NCBI RefSeq assembly: GCF_000816145.1
Contig: NZ_CP007141.1
Location: 806,001 to 870,000 of the forward strand
DNA: 64,000 nucleotides
Source of the DNA: Pseudothermotoga hypogea DSM 11164 = NBRC 106472
GTDB lineage: Bacteria > Thermotogota > Thermotogae > Thermotogales > DSM-5069
Reading direction: 5' to 3'
Positions within the stretch are counted from its first letter, which is position 1. Each line of letters begins with the position of its first letter. Below are positions 53,210 through 62,816 of this stretch, in pieces. The notes under the pieces were generated by a model. It was not told the DNA's origin and searched no databases. It saw nothing but the letters and a program-made list of their open reading frames with translations. The translations under genes were made by a program, and so were the position numbers.

Positions 53210-54088
53210 ATGAGAGTTGAGACAAGAAGAACGTTGAGAAGGCTTCTGAGAAACCCGTCCGCCGTGCTGGGATTTTCACTGCTGATCTTCTTCACTTTGG
53301 TTGCGATCTTTGCCCCCCTGATATGCCCACCACAGTCTTACGATCCGTACATGATACCCATCGTGACCTGGGACAAGACACCACAGCCTCCGTCAGAGGG
53401 ACATCCGTTTGGAATCATAGATGGACGCGACATCTTCTACGGAGTCGTTTGGGGCACGAGGACTGCCTTCAAAGTGGGCCTGACGGTCACGCTCACTTCG
53501 ACGCTTGTGGGGCTTGTTATAGGTTCCATCGCAGGTTATTTCGGTGGATGGATCGATGAGGTCCTCATGAGGATTACCGATGTCTTTCTGTCAATTCCTT
53601 ACATACTCGCTGCGATAGTCATGACCGCTTTCCTTGGCATGGGTCTGGACAAGGTGATGATCTCTTTGATCATCTTCGGCTGGATGGCCACCGCCAGGCT
53701 CATCCGAGCGAATATATTACAAGCCAGAGAAGAACAGTACGTCCTCGCGGCAAAGGCGCTTGGCGTGAGTGATTTTTGGGTCATAACGAAACACATATTG
53801 CCCAACACGATCTTCCCTGTGCTCATACAGGCGACGATGCGAATAGGTTCTCTCGTCATCACGGCAGCTGCACTCAGTTTCCTCGGTCTCGGAGCACCCG
53901 TGGGATATGCGGACTGGGGGGCTCTTTTGAACTTCGCACGAAACTGGCTCTTAGGTGCTTCCGGAGAAGCTTTGAAGTACTGGTACGCGATCGTTTATCC
54001 AGGCACCGCGATGGTCTTGTTCGTGCTCGCATGGAACCTCGTGGGTGACGCGCTGAGAGATGCGTTCGATCCACGTCTGAGAGGGTGA
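53210..54088 (+). CDS. Peptide/oligosaccharide ABC transporter permease (OppC/DppC type)
   Basis: Permease of 292 residues, partner of the upstream OppB-type protein. The EAA loop is in EEQYVLAAKALGVSDFWVITKHILPN. The N-terminal helix lies at about 22-42 and is followed by a periplasmic segment, typical of OppC. The ribosome site GGGGGAAAG precedes ATG 53210. Its last codon overlaps the region of the next start. Confidence 0.93.
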   Translation: MRVETRRTLRRLLRNPSAVLGFSLLIFFTLVAIFAPLICPPQSYDPYMIPIVTWDKTPQPPSEGHPFGIIDGRDIFYGVVWGTRTAFKVGLTVTLTSTLVGLVIGSIAGYFGGWIDEVLMRITDVFLSIPYILAAIVMTAFLGMGLDKVMISLIIFGWMATARLIRANILQAREEQYVLAAKALGVSDFWVITKHILPNTIFPVLIQATMRIGSLVITAAALSFLGLGAPVGYADWGALLNFARNWLLGASGEALKYWYAIVYPGTAMVLFVLAWNLVGDALRDAFDPRLRG

Positions 54089-54093
54089 GCGAG

Positions 54094-55104
54094 ATGGAGA
54101 AGAAACCCGTACTGAGTGTGAAGAATCTCAAGACATATTTCTATACGGAGGATGGAATAGTAAAAGCGGTTGATGGCGTCGACTTCGATGTCTATCAGGG
54201 TGAGACGCTTGGAATAGTCGGAGAATCTGGTTGCGGTAAGAGTGTCACCGCGCTCTCAATTCTGAGAATCCTCGATGAGAAAGGCAAGATTGTGGAAGGG
54301 CAGGTTCTGCTCGACGGAGTCGATTTGACGAAGATAGAAGAGCAAGAGATGAGAAAGATCAGAGGAAAGGACATAGCCATCATCTTTCAAGAACCGATGG
54401 TGGCGCTGAATCCCGTTTTCACCATTGGTGATCAGATCATGGAGGCGATCATGCTTCATCAGAAAGTCGACGAGAAAACAGCCAGAAACATGGCGATAGA
54501 ACTGCTCAGAAAGGTGGGTATACCCGAACCAGAGAAGAGAATAGATCAATACCCGCACGAGCTTTCCGGAGGAATGAGGCAGCGCGCGATGATAGCGATG
54601 GCGCTCTCGTGTAAACCGAAGGTGCTGATCGCAGACGAACCAACCACGGCGCTCGATGTGACCATCCAGGCACAGATTATGGAGTTGATGAAGGAGCTTC
54701 AAAGAGAGTACGGAATGGCGATCATGCTGATCACTCACGATTTGGGACTCATCGCCGAGAACGCCGATAGGGTTGTAGTCATGTACGCCGGAAAGGTCGT
54801 CGAATACGCGGACGTCAAAACCCTTTTCAACGACCCAAAACATCCTTACACGTGGGGCTTGCTACACGCGATCCCGAGGCTGGACATAGAGCAGACGCGG
54901 CTGTACAACATTCCCGGTGTGGTCCCCGATCCACTGCATTTTCCATCCGGTTGTAAGTTCCATCCCAGGTGCGAGTTCAAAGAAGAAAGGTGCACGAGGG
55001 AAGAACCACAGTTGATCGAAGTTGATCAAAACCACACGGTGAGGTGCTTCTTCTGGCAGAAGGTGGACGAGGCAAAAAAGAGAAAGGTTGGTGAGTTCGT
55101 GTGA
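54094..55104 (+). CDS. ABC transporter ATPase (OppD/DppD type)
   Basis: ATPase of 336 residues. Walker A is GESGCGKS, Q-loop [11 protein letters not shown], signature LSGGMRQR, Walker [13 protein letters not shown], and H-loop ITHD. The C-terminal oligopeptide extension with cysteines ([13 protein letters not shown]) is typical. ATG 54094 follows GAGGGTGAG; GTG 54085 would add three residues. The end overlaps the next gene by four bases. Confidence 0.94.
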   Translation: MEKKPVLSVKNLKTYFYTEDGIVKAVDGVDFDVYQGETLGIVGESGCGKSVTALSILRILDEKGKIVEGQVLLDGVDLTKIEEQEMRKIRGKDIAIIFQEPMVALNPVFTIGDQIMEAIMLHQKVDEKTARNMAIELLRKVGIPEPEKRIDQYPHELSGGMRQRAMIAMALSCKPKVLIADEPTTALDVTIQAQIMELMKELQREYGMAIMLITHDLGLIAENADRVVVMYAGKVVEYADVKTLFNDPKHPYTWGLLHAIPRLDIEQTRLYNIPGVVPDPLHFPSGCKFHPRCEFKEERCTREEPQLIEVDQNHTVRCFFWQKVDEAKKRKVGEFV

Positions 55105-56264
55105 GCACAATCTTGAAAGTAGAAAACCTCGTGAAATATTTCCCGATAAGGGCTGGCGTTTTCAAACGTGTTGTGGCCTGGATCAAGGCTGTGGACGGCG
55201 TGTCGTTTGAGATCAACGAGGGTGAAACGGTTGGACTCGTTGGTGAATCTGGTTGTGGGAAAACGACGATCGGGATGGTCCTGCTCAGACTCTACGAGCC
55301 AACTTCAGGAAGAATCATCATAGACAACGAGGATACGACCTATTTCTTCATGCCGGCGCTGCGTGCAAGATCTTACATAAAAAAGACTTACGTGGATAAG
55401 TTCAACGCGATGCTGAAAGAACTGGGTTCGAAGGATGCCGTGATCAACGCTTTGGACGGAGTGGACAGAAGGTACGCCGAAATGTTCTTCAACGAGGCGA
55501 AGTCCTCCGTTGGAAAATTCTGTTCCTTACTGCTTTCCGACATGGATGAGAAGCGCAAACAGTTCAGGAAGAACGTTCAAATAGTCTTTCAAGATCCGTA
55601 CAGCTCGCTCAATCCAAGACTCCGCATAAAATCCATCGTGGGCGAAGGCCCTGCCGTTCACAAGATGGTGAAAGGCGAAAAGGAGCTCATAAACAAGGTG
55701 CGTTCAGTGCTCGAAGATGTTGGTATAAGCGGCGATTACATGTACAGATTTCCACACGAGTTTTCTGGTGGTCAGAGGCAAAGAATTGGCATCGCGAGGG
55801 CACTCGCCTTATCTCCCAAACTGGTGATCGCCGACGAAGCGGTTTCAGCATTGGACGTTTCGATAAGATCGCAAATCATCAATCTGATGAAAGACCTTCA
55901 ACACGAACACAAGCTGACTTACCTTTTTATCTCACACGATCTTTCGGTCATAAAATACGTGAGCGACAGGATCATCGTCATGTATCTCGGCAAAATCGTC
56001 GAAACTGCCGCAAAGAAAGATCTTTTCGACAATCCCTCACATCCTTACACGAGAGCGCTGATGAGTGCGATACCCATACCCAATCCGAACATCAAGAAGG
56101 AAAGAATTATTCTCACAGGTGATGTGCCCAGCCCCGTCAATCCTCCATCGGGTTGCAGGTTCCACACGCGCTGTTACATGGCACAGGAAATTTGCTCCAA
56201 GGAAGAACCCCAATTGAGAGAGATCAGACCTGGACATTGGGTTGCCTGCCACTTCGCAAAGTAA
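55101..56264 (+). CDS. ABC transporter ATPase (OppF/DppF type) with an insertion
   Basis: ATPase of 387 residues. Walker A GESGCGKTT (48-56), Q-loop VFQDPYSSLNPR, signature FSGGQRQRIGIA, Walker B VIADEAVSALD and H-loop ISHD are complete. About 70 extra residues (roughly 79-150, rich in helix: SYIKKTYVDKFNAMLKEL) lie between Walker A and the Q-loop, making the protein larger than the usual 320 or so. The Walker B Glu is followed by Ala rather than Pro (DEAVSALD), a known variant. The C-terminal CxxxxxxxC-rich tail is present. Confidence 0.93.
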   Translation: MSTILKVENLVKYFPIRAGVFKRVVAWIKAVDGVSFEINEGETVGLVGESGCGKTTIGMVLLRLYEPTSGRIIIDNEDTTYFFMPALRARSYIKKTYVDKFNAMLKELGSKDAVINALDGVDRRYAEMFFNEAKSSVGKFCSLLLSDMDEKRKQFRKNVQIVFQDPYSSLNPRLRIKSIVGEGPAVHKMVKGEKELINKVRSVLEDVGISGDYMYRFPHEFSGGQRQRIGIARALALSPKLVIADEAVSALDVSIRSQIINLMKDLQHEHKLTYLFISHDLSVIKYVSDRIIVMYLGKIVETAAKKDLFDNPSHPYTRALMSAIPIPNPNIKKERIILTGDVPSPVNPPSGCRFHTRCYMAQEICSKEEPQLREIRPGHWVACHFAK

Positions 56265-56291
56265 AAACCCGGGCTCGCCGCCCGGGTTTTT
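56262..56291. terminator. Bidirectional terminator between transporter genes
   Basis: AACCCGGGC-tcgcc-GCCCGGGTT is flanked by A5 and T5 tracts, so it works on both strands. It ends the permease-ATPase operon on the plus strand and the binding-protein gene on the minus strand. Confidence 0.9.
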
Positions 56292-56306
56292 CACCTTCGA
56301 GATGTC

Positions 56307-58160
56307 TCACTCTTCCTTCCACAACTTGTAGTAATCCGCAGCACCAGGCATCATTGGGTTGTAGTACCAGCCTTTGACCCAGCTTCTTCTCACGTTGAGG
56401 CTCTGAGGTTCGTACAGTGCGACACCGAGCACATGGTTGATGGCGAACTGCTGAACCTTTCGGTAGATCTCGGCTCTGACGTTCGGATCCGTTTCTGTGG
56501 CCGCTTGCTCGATCAGTTCGTTGCAGCTTTTACCATTCAGTTCGGGTGTGGGTGTCGAGACGAACTTTTTGAAGTTTTCACCCTGGGCGAAACCGTAGGT
56601 GCCGGCCGAATGATAGTAAGTCTGGATGAAGTTGTGTGGATCTGGATAGTCTGCAAGCCAACCTATGATGAACGCCGGCAGATAACCCTGCTTGTAGGAA
56701 GTCAAATAAGTTGGCCACTGCTCACCACGGACCTCGATCTTGAACTTCGGATTGATCATCTCAACGTAAGTTTTGATCATCTCGGCGACAGTTCGTCTCG
56801 CCTCGTTACCGGTGTTGTAGAGCAGCGTGAGCTTGAATCCTTTCTTCCAGACCTCACCGTTCCATGCCTTCTTGAACTCTTCAGCTGCTTTCGCAATGCT
56901 GAACTCAAACATCGGCAGATTCGGATCGTAGCCCAGCAGGCTGCTTGGAAGGTCTGCGGGCACCCTGCTACCAAGGCCGCGCAAGACGTCTTTGATCACA
57001 GCATCGTAGTTTATAACGTACGCGAACGCCCTTCTCACGTGCTCATCGCTGAAGAAATCTGGTGGTATTCCGTTGCCATCGAGCTTTCCAGAACCGATGT
57101 ACTTGCTGTCTGGCTTCACGTTCCAGTTGAAGTGCAGTGATGTGACACTTATGATCGGAAGTCCCTTGGTTATGACGACGCCAGGCATGTTCTCAACCTG
57201 GGGCAGATATTGTGCCGGTACTGCAGCAAAGTCCGCGTCACCCTTCTCAAGCATTGCCCTTCTCGTGGACCATTCTTCGATCGCCCAGATGATGACCTTC
57301 TTGATCTTCGCGGGCCCTCTCCAGTGATCGTCGAATCTTTCCAGAGTGACCCTCATCTGCGTTCTGTCCCATTCTACGAGCTTGAACGGTCCAGTTCCCA
57401 TTGCCTTCGCATACAGCGGTGATTCTTCTTTTGGAAGATCCCAGTGTTTCCACCAGGTGTCCGGTTTGCCGTCCCAGCAGCCCTGCTCGATCGCCCACTG
57501 CTTGTTCAGGATCATACTCCACGTTGAATAACCACAAAGGATCGAAAGGAACGGACCAAAGGGTCTTGAGAGTTTGAACACCACGTTGTCCCCATCAACT
57601 TCGATCGCCGGATCGATGTAGTCCGTGTAGACCTTGATCAGTGCGTCGCGGTATTCCGGGAGTGGTTCCTTGGTGGCAGGATCGAGAATTTCACTGAGAG
57701 GTTTACCAACGATCTTTTCTACGAACTCGTCCAGCGAATAGACTTCGAACATGGCCTCCCAGAGCATCCACATCGGTCCGCCAGCTGGGTCAAACAACAA
57801 GCCACGCTCGAAACTGTACTCGACATCCTCTGGCGTCAACTCCGCACCGTTGTGGAACTTGACGCCCTTCCTGATCGGGAACACGTAAGTCTTGCCGTCA
57901 TCTTTGATGAGCCCGTTTTCAAGGCTCGGCACGGCCGTGGCCAGTCTCGGGGCCATCTGGATGACGCTGTCGCCGACGTACTCGAGCAGACATTCGTAGA
58001 TCTGGGTCAGGACCTCACCGCTCGCTGTGTCGTACGCAAAGTGCGGATCAAGTGTGTCTGGCTCACCGATCGTGACAGTGATGATGGTGTCAGGGTTTTT
58101 GACTTCTGCAAAGATCAATGCCGCCACAGCCAAGATTGCGATGATCCAAAATCTTCTCAT
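56307..58160 (-). CDS. ABC transporter substrate-binding protein, family 5
   Basis: Exported solute-binding protein of 617 residues (SBP_bac_5). A signal peptide (about residues 1-19) ends near LIFAEVK; there is no lipobox Cys, so it is not a typical lipoprotein. The mature start PDTIITVTIGEPDTLDPH, the KGVKFHNGAELTPEDVEYSF segment and GPFKLVEWD are diagnostic. Start ATG 58160 has GGGGGG; the longer frame is rejected. The gene is convergent with the permease-ATPase operon but presumably serves it. Whether the ligand is a peptide or oligosaccharide is unknown. Confidence 0.92.
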   Translation of the reverse strand: MRRFWIIAILAVAALIFAEVKNPDTIITVTIGEPDTLDPHFAYDTASGEVLTQIYECLLEYVGDSVIQMAPRLATAVPSLENGLIKDDGKTYVFPIRKGVKFHNGAELTPEDVEYSFERGLLFDPAGGPMWMLWEAMFEVYSLDEFVEKIVGKPLSEILDPATKEPLPEYRDALIKVYTDYIDPAIEVDGDNVVFKLSRPFGPFLSILCGYSTWSMILNKQWAIEQGCWDGKPDTWWKHWDLPKEESPLYAKAMGTGPFKLVEWDRTQMRVTLERFDDHWRGPAKIKKVIIWAIEEWSTRRAMLEKGDADFAAVPAQYLPQVENMPGVVITKGLPIISVTSLHFNWNVKPDSKYIGSGKLDGNGIPPDFFSDEHVRRAFAYVINYDAVIKDVLRGLGSRVPADLPSSLLGYDPNLPMFEFSIAKAAEEFKKAWNGEVWKKGFKLTLLYNTGNEARRTVAEMIKTYVEMINPKFKIEVRGEQWPTYLTSYKQGYLPAFIIGWLADYPDPHNFIQTYYHSAGTYGFAQGENFKKFVSTPTPELNGKSCNELIEQAATETDPNVRAEIYRKVQQFAINHVLGVALYEPQSLNVRRSWVKGWYYNPMMPGAADYYKLWKEE

Positions 58161-58195
58161 CTTCTCAACCCCCCAAACGAGTGTACTGCACAACA

Positions 58196-58223
58196 ATTAT
58201 ACCCCATGCACGCACAAGATCAA
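58196..58223 (-). promoter_or_regulatory. Promoter of the substrate-binding protein gene
   Basis: On the minus strand, TTGATC (58218-58223), a spacer of 16 bases and TATAAT (58196-58201). The -35 overlaps the stop codon of the upstream ECF ATPase gene. Confidence 0.8.
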
Positions 58224-58843
58224 AGTGTGAGAAAGACGTCTGCCAGATCTCGAAGATTGTCAGAACGATGGCTCGTGACCACGATGATCTTTCCAGCTTG
58301 TTTCTGCTTCTTCAGAATATCTTGCACCATCTGCCTACCAATTCTGTCGAGTCCGATCAAAGGTTCATCGAGTAGCAAAAGCACAGGTTCGTGCACCAGA
58401 GCACAGGCAATCGCAACACGCCTCGCTTCCCCTTCCGACAGTTGAAATGGACTCTTTTCGAGCACGTCATGCCCGAGACCTACCTCAGCGAGGGCCTCCT
58501 TTACCAGTTCGTCCACGTCGTGAAAGCCAAAATTTCTCGCAGAGAAAGCGATCTCATCGAAAACAGTCTCGCAGAAGAACTGATCCTCAGCCCTCTGCAT
58601 CACATAGCCGATCTCTCTGAAACTGCGATGGTCTACTGTGTTCCCGTTCAGCAGAACAGAACCGGATTGAGGCTTGAGTAAACCTGCCATGAGTTTCAGC
58701 AACGTGGACTTACCGCTGCCGTTTGGTCCATACACAAGCAGCAGTTGACCGCTTCGCACGGTCACATTCAAACCGTTGAACAACCTTCTACCGTTTTCGT
58801 AGCCGAAGACCACATCCAGCAGTGTCAGCTCAGAGTTCGACAT
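58220..58843 (-). CDS. ECF transporter ATPase, second subunit (EcfA2-like)
   Basis: ATPase of 207 residues for an energy-coupling-factor vitamin or cofactor transporter. Walker A GPNGSGKST, Q-loop YVMQRAEDQFFCETVFDEIAF, signature QLSEGEARRVAIA, Walker B LLLLDEPLIGLD and H-loop TSH are present. The paired gene upstream encodes the other ATPase and overlaps by 14 bases. The EcfT membrane subunit and S components are not in the window, a scattered arrangement usual for shared ECF modules. Confidence 0.85.
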   Translation of the reverse strand: MSNSELTLLDVVFGYENGRRLFNGLNVTVRSGQLLLVYGPNGSGKSTLLKLMAGLLKPQSGSVLLNGNTVDHRSFREIGYVMQRAEDQFFCETVFDEIAFSARNFGFHDVDELVKEALAEVGLGHDVLEKSPFQLSEGEARRVAIACALVHEPVLLLLDEPLIGLDRIGRQMVQDILKKQKQAGKIIVVTSHRSDNLRDLADVFLTL

Positions 58844-59516
58844 CGCCGAACTGCCTCTCGATAAATGCGTTCACACTACCGTGAAAATCCACACCGCCAT
58901 CGACCATGTGAACCACGGAAGTTGCCAGCTCAAAGAACACCCTTGGTTCGTGCGTCGAAATTATTATCGTTTTGCCGAGTTTTTTGAGTTCACTCAGCGC
59001 TTCCTTCAATTCCTCCACACCAAGATCGTCCAGCATCGAGGTAGGTTCATCCAGGAGGAACACTTCCGGCTCAAGCACGTACATCGATGCGACGGCGAGT
59101 TTCTGTGCGGTTCCACCCGAAAGTGTGAGAGGATTCGCAGAACTCTTCTCTAAAAGATTGAACATCCTCAAGGCTCGATCGACCTTGTTTCGAATACAGT
59201 TTCTGTTCAGTCCGAGGTTCTCCAAACCGAAAGCGATATCCTCCTCGACCGTCGAACCGACGATCTGATCGAACGGATTGTGAAACACGTAACAAGACAA
59301 TTCTCGCAGCTCCTCACTGCCAACAAGTCTTCCATCTAAGCGTACGGAACCCGAATGAATGGGAAGTAGTCCGGCCAGGATCTTCAACAGTGTTGTCTTC
59401 CCAGAGCCGTTCGCACCTACGAGCAGCACAAACGAACCTCTTTCTATTCTCAAACAGATGTTTCTCAAGCTAAAACCGTCACCATAACTGAAGCAAACAT
59501 CCCTCAGCTCGATCAC
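58830..59516 (-). CDS. ECF transporter ATPase, first subunit (EcfA1-like)
   Basis: ATPase of 228 residues. Walker A GANGSGKTT, the Q-loop with FHNPFDQIVGSTVEEDIAFG (the Q-helix pattern of ECF ATPases), signature LSGGTAQKLAVA, Walker B FLLDEPTSMLDD and H-loop STHE. It precedes and overlaps its partner ATPase. It begins overlapping the methyltransferase gene by four bases. Confidence 0.87.
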   Translation of the reverse strand: MIELRDVCFSYGDGFSLRNICLRIERGSFVLLVGANGSGKTTLLKILAGLLPIHSGSVRLDGRLVGSEELRELSCYVFHNPFDQIVGSTVEEDIAFGLENLGLNRNCIRNKVDRALRMFNLLEKSSANPLTLSGGTAQKLAVASMYVLEPEVFLLDEPTSMLDDLGVEELKEALSELKKLGKTIIISTHEPRVFFELATSVVHMVDGGVDFHGSVNAFIERQFGDVEL

Positions 59517-60112
59517 GATCCCACCTTCAGAGACTTGTAGATTCTGATGCCGCCCTCCTTGTAGAGATCTTCGACGTTTCCAAAGATCTCCTCCATCGCC
59601 CGCTTTATGTACGAGCCACCTTTGTTGTGGTAGGCGACAACCTGCAATGAACCCCCGTTGTTCAGATGTTCACAGGATTCTCTTATCAATCTGAGCACCA
59701 CGTTTTTGCCAGCAGCGAGGGGCGGATTCATCAGAACGAGGTCGAACTTTTCATCCTTCCAGGGTTCAAAGAACGCTCCCAACTTTATTGTGACATCGAC
59801 GTTGTTTTTCCTTGCGTTTATTTTTGCAAACTCCACCGCTCGTTCGTTGATGTCGCTCATACAGACTTCCAGATCGGGATATTCAGCTTTTAGCACGATA
59901 CCTATCACACCGTAACCACAACCAAGATCGAGCACTTTCTTGCCGTGCAATTCACAGTGCTCTATGAGAATGCGCGTCGCCTTGTCGATCTCTCCAAAGC
60001 TGAAAACGCCAGACGGTGTCTGGAACTGATAGACTCTCTTGTTCTTCAATTTCAGCGTGGCCGTTTTAACTCTCAGTTCACTTTTTGGTCTTTCCGTGTA
60101 ATAGTGTTCCAT
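59513..60112 (-). CDS. Class I SAM methyltransferase (RsmC/RlmG-like)
   Basis: Protein of 199 residues with the SAM-binding motif VLDLGCGYGVIGI near residue 62 and the catalytic NPPLAAG motif of base N-methyltransferases near residue 129. The N-terminal TPSGVFSFGEIDKATRILIEH matches the small rRNA methyltransferase family. The probable target is a guanine in rRNA, but the exact site is unknown. It is the first gene of the minus-strand unit with the ECF ATPases, after the ppdK terminator. Confidence 0.85.
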   Translation of the reverse strand: MEHYYTERPKSELRVKTATLKLKNKRVYQFQTPSGVFSFGEIDKATRILIEHCELHGKKVLDLGCGYGVIGIVLKAEYPDLEVCMSDINERAVEFAKINARKNNVDVTIKLGAFFEPWKDEKFDLVLMNPPLAAGKNVVLRLIRESCEHLNNGGSLQVVAYHNKGGSYIKRAMEEIFGNVEDLYKEGGIRIYKSLKVGS

Positions 60113-60121
60113 GGAAGCAGA

Positions 60122-60148
60122 AGGGGGCCACGGGTGGCCCCCATTTTT
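60122..60148. terminator. Terminator of ppdK
   Basis: The stem GGGGGCCAC / GTGGCCCCC has a two-base loop and touches the ppdK stop. On the minus strand the tail is TTCTGCTT, while the plus strand has a T6 run. It can fold in both directions. Confidence 0.75.
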
Positions 60149-62803
60149 TCAGCTGGCCTTTTTGTCGTGGACAAGGACGGCTTGTGCGGCGGCGAGCCTC
60201 GCCACAGGTACCCTGTACGGTGAGCAGCTCACATAATCGAGACCGGCCTTGTGGAAGAAGTGGATCGAGCGTGGATCTCCTCCATGTTCGCCACAAACGC
60301 CCACTTTGAGGTTCGGCCTGGCCTGCTTTCCTTTCTTCGTTCCCATTTCGACAAGCGCACCCACACCGTCGTAATCCAGCGTCTTGAACGGATCATGCTC
60401 GAGTATGCCTTTCTCCAAGTATTCAGGCAGGAACTTACCGATGTCGTCACGGCTGAACGCGAATGTCATCTGCGTCAAATCGTTCGTTCCAAAGCTGAAG
60501 AACTCGGCTTCTTTCGCTATCTCATCCGCCGTAACGCATGCACGAGGAACCTCGATCATGGTACCTATCTTGTACTCTATCTTCACGCCAGATTCTTCTA
60601 TCATCTTGTCGGCCACTTCCGCGATGATCTTCTTCAGGAAGGCAAGTTCGTTCACGTGACCCACGAGAGGTATCATGATCTCCGGGATCACATCCATGCC
60701 GGTCTCCTTCTTCAACTCAATGGCTGCTCCGATGATCGCCTTCGTTTGCATGATCGCTATTTCGGGGTACGTTATCGTAAGTCTGCATCCACGATGGCCC
60801 AACATCGGGTTCAGCTCGCTGAGGGACCTGACGATGTCCTTCAGTTCCTTCGGCGATATGCCAAGTTCCCTTGCGGTCTCTTCGATCTGTTCATCGTCGT
60901 GCGGCAAGAACTCGTGCAAAGGTGGGTCTATGAGCCTTATCGTAACGGGATAACCGGCCATCGCCCTGAACAAGCCCTTGAAGTCTTCCTTCTGCAACGG
61001 TAAGAGCTCGTTCAGAGCCTTTTCCCTGTCTTCCTTGGTCTTCGCCACGATCATCCTGCGCATCTTGGGTATTCTGTCCGCTTCGAAGAACATGTGCTCC
61101 GTCCTGCACAGACCTATACCTTCGGCACCAAACTTCCTTGCAACCTCAGCATCCCTCGGTATGTCGGCGTTGGCGCGCACACCGAGTCTTCTGATTTCAT
61201 CTGCCCACTTGAGGAGTTCCGCCACTTCGCCCTCAAGACCTACAGGCTTGATCGTGTCGACTTTGCCGAGCAAGACTTCTCCCGTGGCACCATCTATGGA
61301 GATCCATTCTCCTTCTTTCACCAAAACATCGTTCACCCTGAAGAAGCCCTCTTCTTCCTTGACCTCGATCGTCTCTGCTCCGACGACGGCAGGCTTGCCC
61401 ATGCCCCTGGCCACGACGGCCGCGTGGGAGGTCATTCCACCCCTCGAAGTGAGGATACCCTGTGCGAAAGCCATTCCACCGACATCTTCCGGGCTCGTTT
61501 CTGGTCTTACAAGTATGACCTTCTCACCACTTCTTCCCATTTCTTCGGCCTTCTTGGAATCAAAGATAACGACACCCGTCGCCGCACCTGGAGAAGCGGG
61601 CAATCCCTTGGCTATGACCTTCGCCTTTGCGCGGGCTTTCTCATCGAATCGCGGGTGCAGAACTCTTTCTATATCCTCTGGTTTGACACGCAGCACTGCT
61701 TCTTCTTTGGTGATTATCCCTTCCTTGGCCATGTCCACGGCAATCTTGATGGCCGCTTTCGACGTTCTCTTACCGCTTCTTGTTTGGAGCATGTACAGTT
61801 TACCCTCTTCGATCGTGAACTCTATATCTTGCATGTCCCTGTAGTGCCTTTCGAGTTTATCCATGATTTTCATCAATTCTTCGTACACCTCAGGCATCAG
61901 ACGCTTCAACTCTGCCAGTGGGAGCGGTGTCCTGATACCTGCGACGACGTCTTCACCTTGAGCGTTCTGCAAGAACTCTCCATAAACTTCCTTTTCTCCT
62001 GTGTTCGGGTTGCGTGTGAAGGCCACACCGGTTCCGGAACGTTCTCCCATGTTCCCGAAGACCATTGCCACTACGTTCACTGCTGTACCCAGCATTTCGT
62101 CCTCTCTAATGTTGTTGATCTCTCTGTACTTCACTGCTCTCTCGCTCATCCAGCTTCCAAAGACTGCGTCGATGGCGAGCCAGAGCTGTTCGTACACGTC
62201 CTGCGGGAACTTCTTGCCTTCTTCTTCGTAGATCTTCTTGTAGATTTCAACGAGCTTCTTGAGATCATCCGCATCCAATTCGATGTCCATTTTCACGCCT
62301 TTCTGCTTTTTCATCTCCTCGAGCGCGTTCTCAAACTTGCTTCTGGCAATACCCAGCGCGGTGTCACCGAACATCTGTAAAAACCTTCTGTAAGCATCGT
62401 AGGCGAATCTTGGATTGTTCGTCATCTTGATGAGGCCTTTCACGGTCTCGTCGTTCAAACCTAAGTTCAGTATCGTGTCCATCATGCCGGGCATGGAGAT
62501 CGCCGCTCCCGACCTCACCGAAACGAGCAGCGGTCTTTCGGGATCTCCGAAGCCCTTTCCTGTGACCTGCTCGAGTCGCTTCATCGCTTGCTCTACTTCT
62601 TCCTTGAGTCCCTCAGGATACGTGCGACCATGCTGATAGTAATACCTGCACACCTCAGCAGAAATTGTGAACCCAGGCGGAACAGGTATACCGAGGTTCG
62701 TCATCTCGGCGAGGTTTGCACCTTTACCGCCGAGAATATCCCTCATTTCGGCGTTCCCTTCTGCCACGCCGTTTGCGAAAAAGTACACGAGTTTCTTGTT
62801 CAT
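60149..62803 (-). CDS. ppdK: Pyruvate, phosphate dikinase
   Basis: Enzyme of 884 residues that interconverts pyruvate plus ATP plus phosphate with PEP plus AMP plus pyrophosphate. The N-terminal ATP-grasp domain (DILGGKGANLAEMTNLGIPVP) is followed by the swivelling phosphohistidine domain with GGMTSHAAVVARGMG (His). The TIM barrel holds the catalytic Cys in VGVCGEHGGDP. It allows glycolysis to use pyrophosphate or gluconeogenesis to bypass pyruvate kinase. ATG 62803 follows GGGAGGTG; the frame opens six bases earlier. It lies 13 bases after the upstream gene. Confidence 0.97.
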   Translation of the reverse strand: MNKKLVYFFANGVAEGNAEMRDILGGKGANLAEMTNLGIPVPPGFTISAEVCRYYYQHGRTYPEGLKEEVEQAMKRLEQVTGKGFGDPERPLLVSVRSGAAISMPGMMDTILNLGLNDETVKGLIKMTNNPRFAYDAYRRFLQMFGDTALGIARSKFENALEEMKKQKGVKMDIELDADDLKKLVEIYKKIYEEEGKKFPQDVYEQLWLAIDAVFGSWMSERAVKYREINNIREDEMLGTAVNVVAMVFGNMGERSGTGVAFTRNPNTGEKEVYGEFLQNAQGEDVVAGIRTPLPLAELKRLMPEVYEELMKIMDKLERHYRDMQDIEFTIEEGKLYMLQTRSGKRTSKAAIKIAVDMAKEGIITKEEAVLRVKPEDIERVLHPRFDEKARAKAKVIAKGLPASPGAATGVVIFDSKKAEEMGRSGEKVILVRPETSPEDVGGMAFAQGILTSRGGMTSHAAVVARGMGKPAVVGAETIEVKEEEGFFRVNDVLVKEGEWISIDGATGEVLLGKVDTIKPVGLEGEVAELLKWADEIRRLGVRANADIPRDAEVARKFGAEGIGLCRTEHMFFEADRIPKMRRMIVAKTKEDREKALNELLPLQKEDFKGLFRAMAGYPVTIRLIDPPLHEFLPHDDEQIEETARELGISPKELKDIVRSLSELNPMLGHRGCRLTITYPEIAIMQTKAIIGAAIELKKETGMDVIPEIMIPLVGHVNELAFLKKIIAEVADKMIEESGVKIEYKIGTMIEVPRACVTADEIAKEAEFFSFGTNDLTQMTFAFSRDDIGKFLPEYLEKGILEHDPFKTLDYDGVGALVEMGTKKGKQARPNLKVGVCGEHGGDPRSIHFFHKAGLDYVSCSPYRVPVARLAAAQAVLVHDKKAS

Positions 62804-62816
62804 TAACACACCTCCC

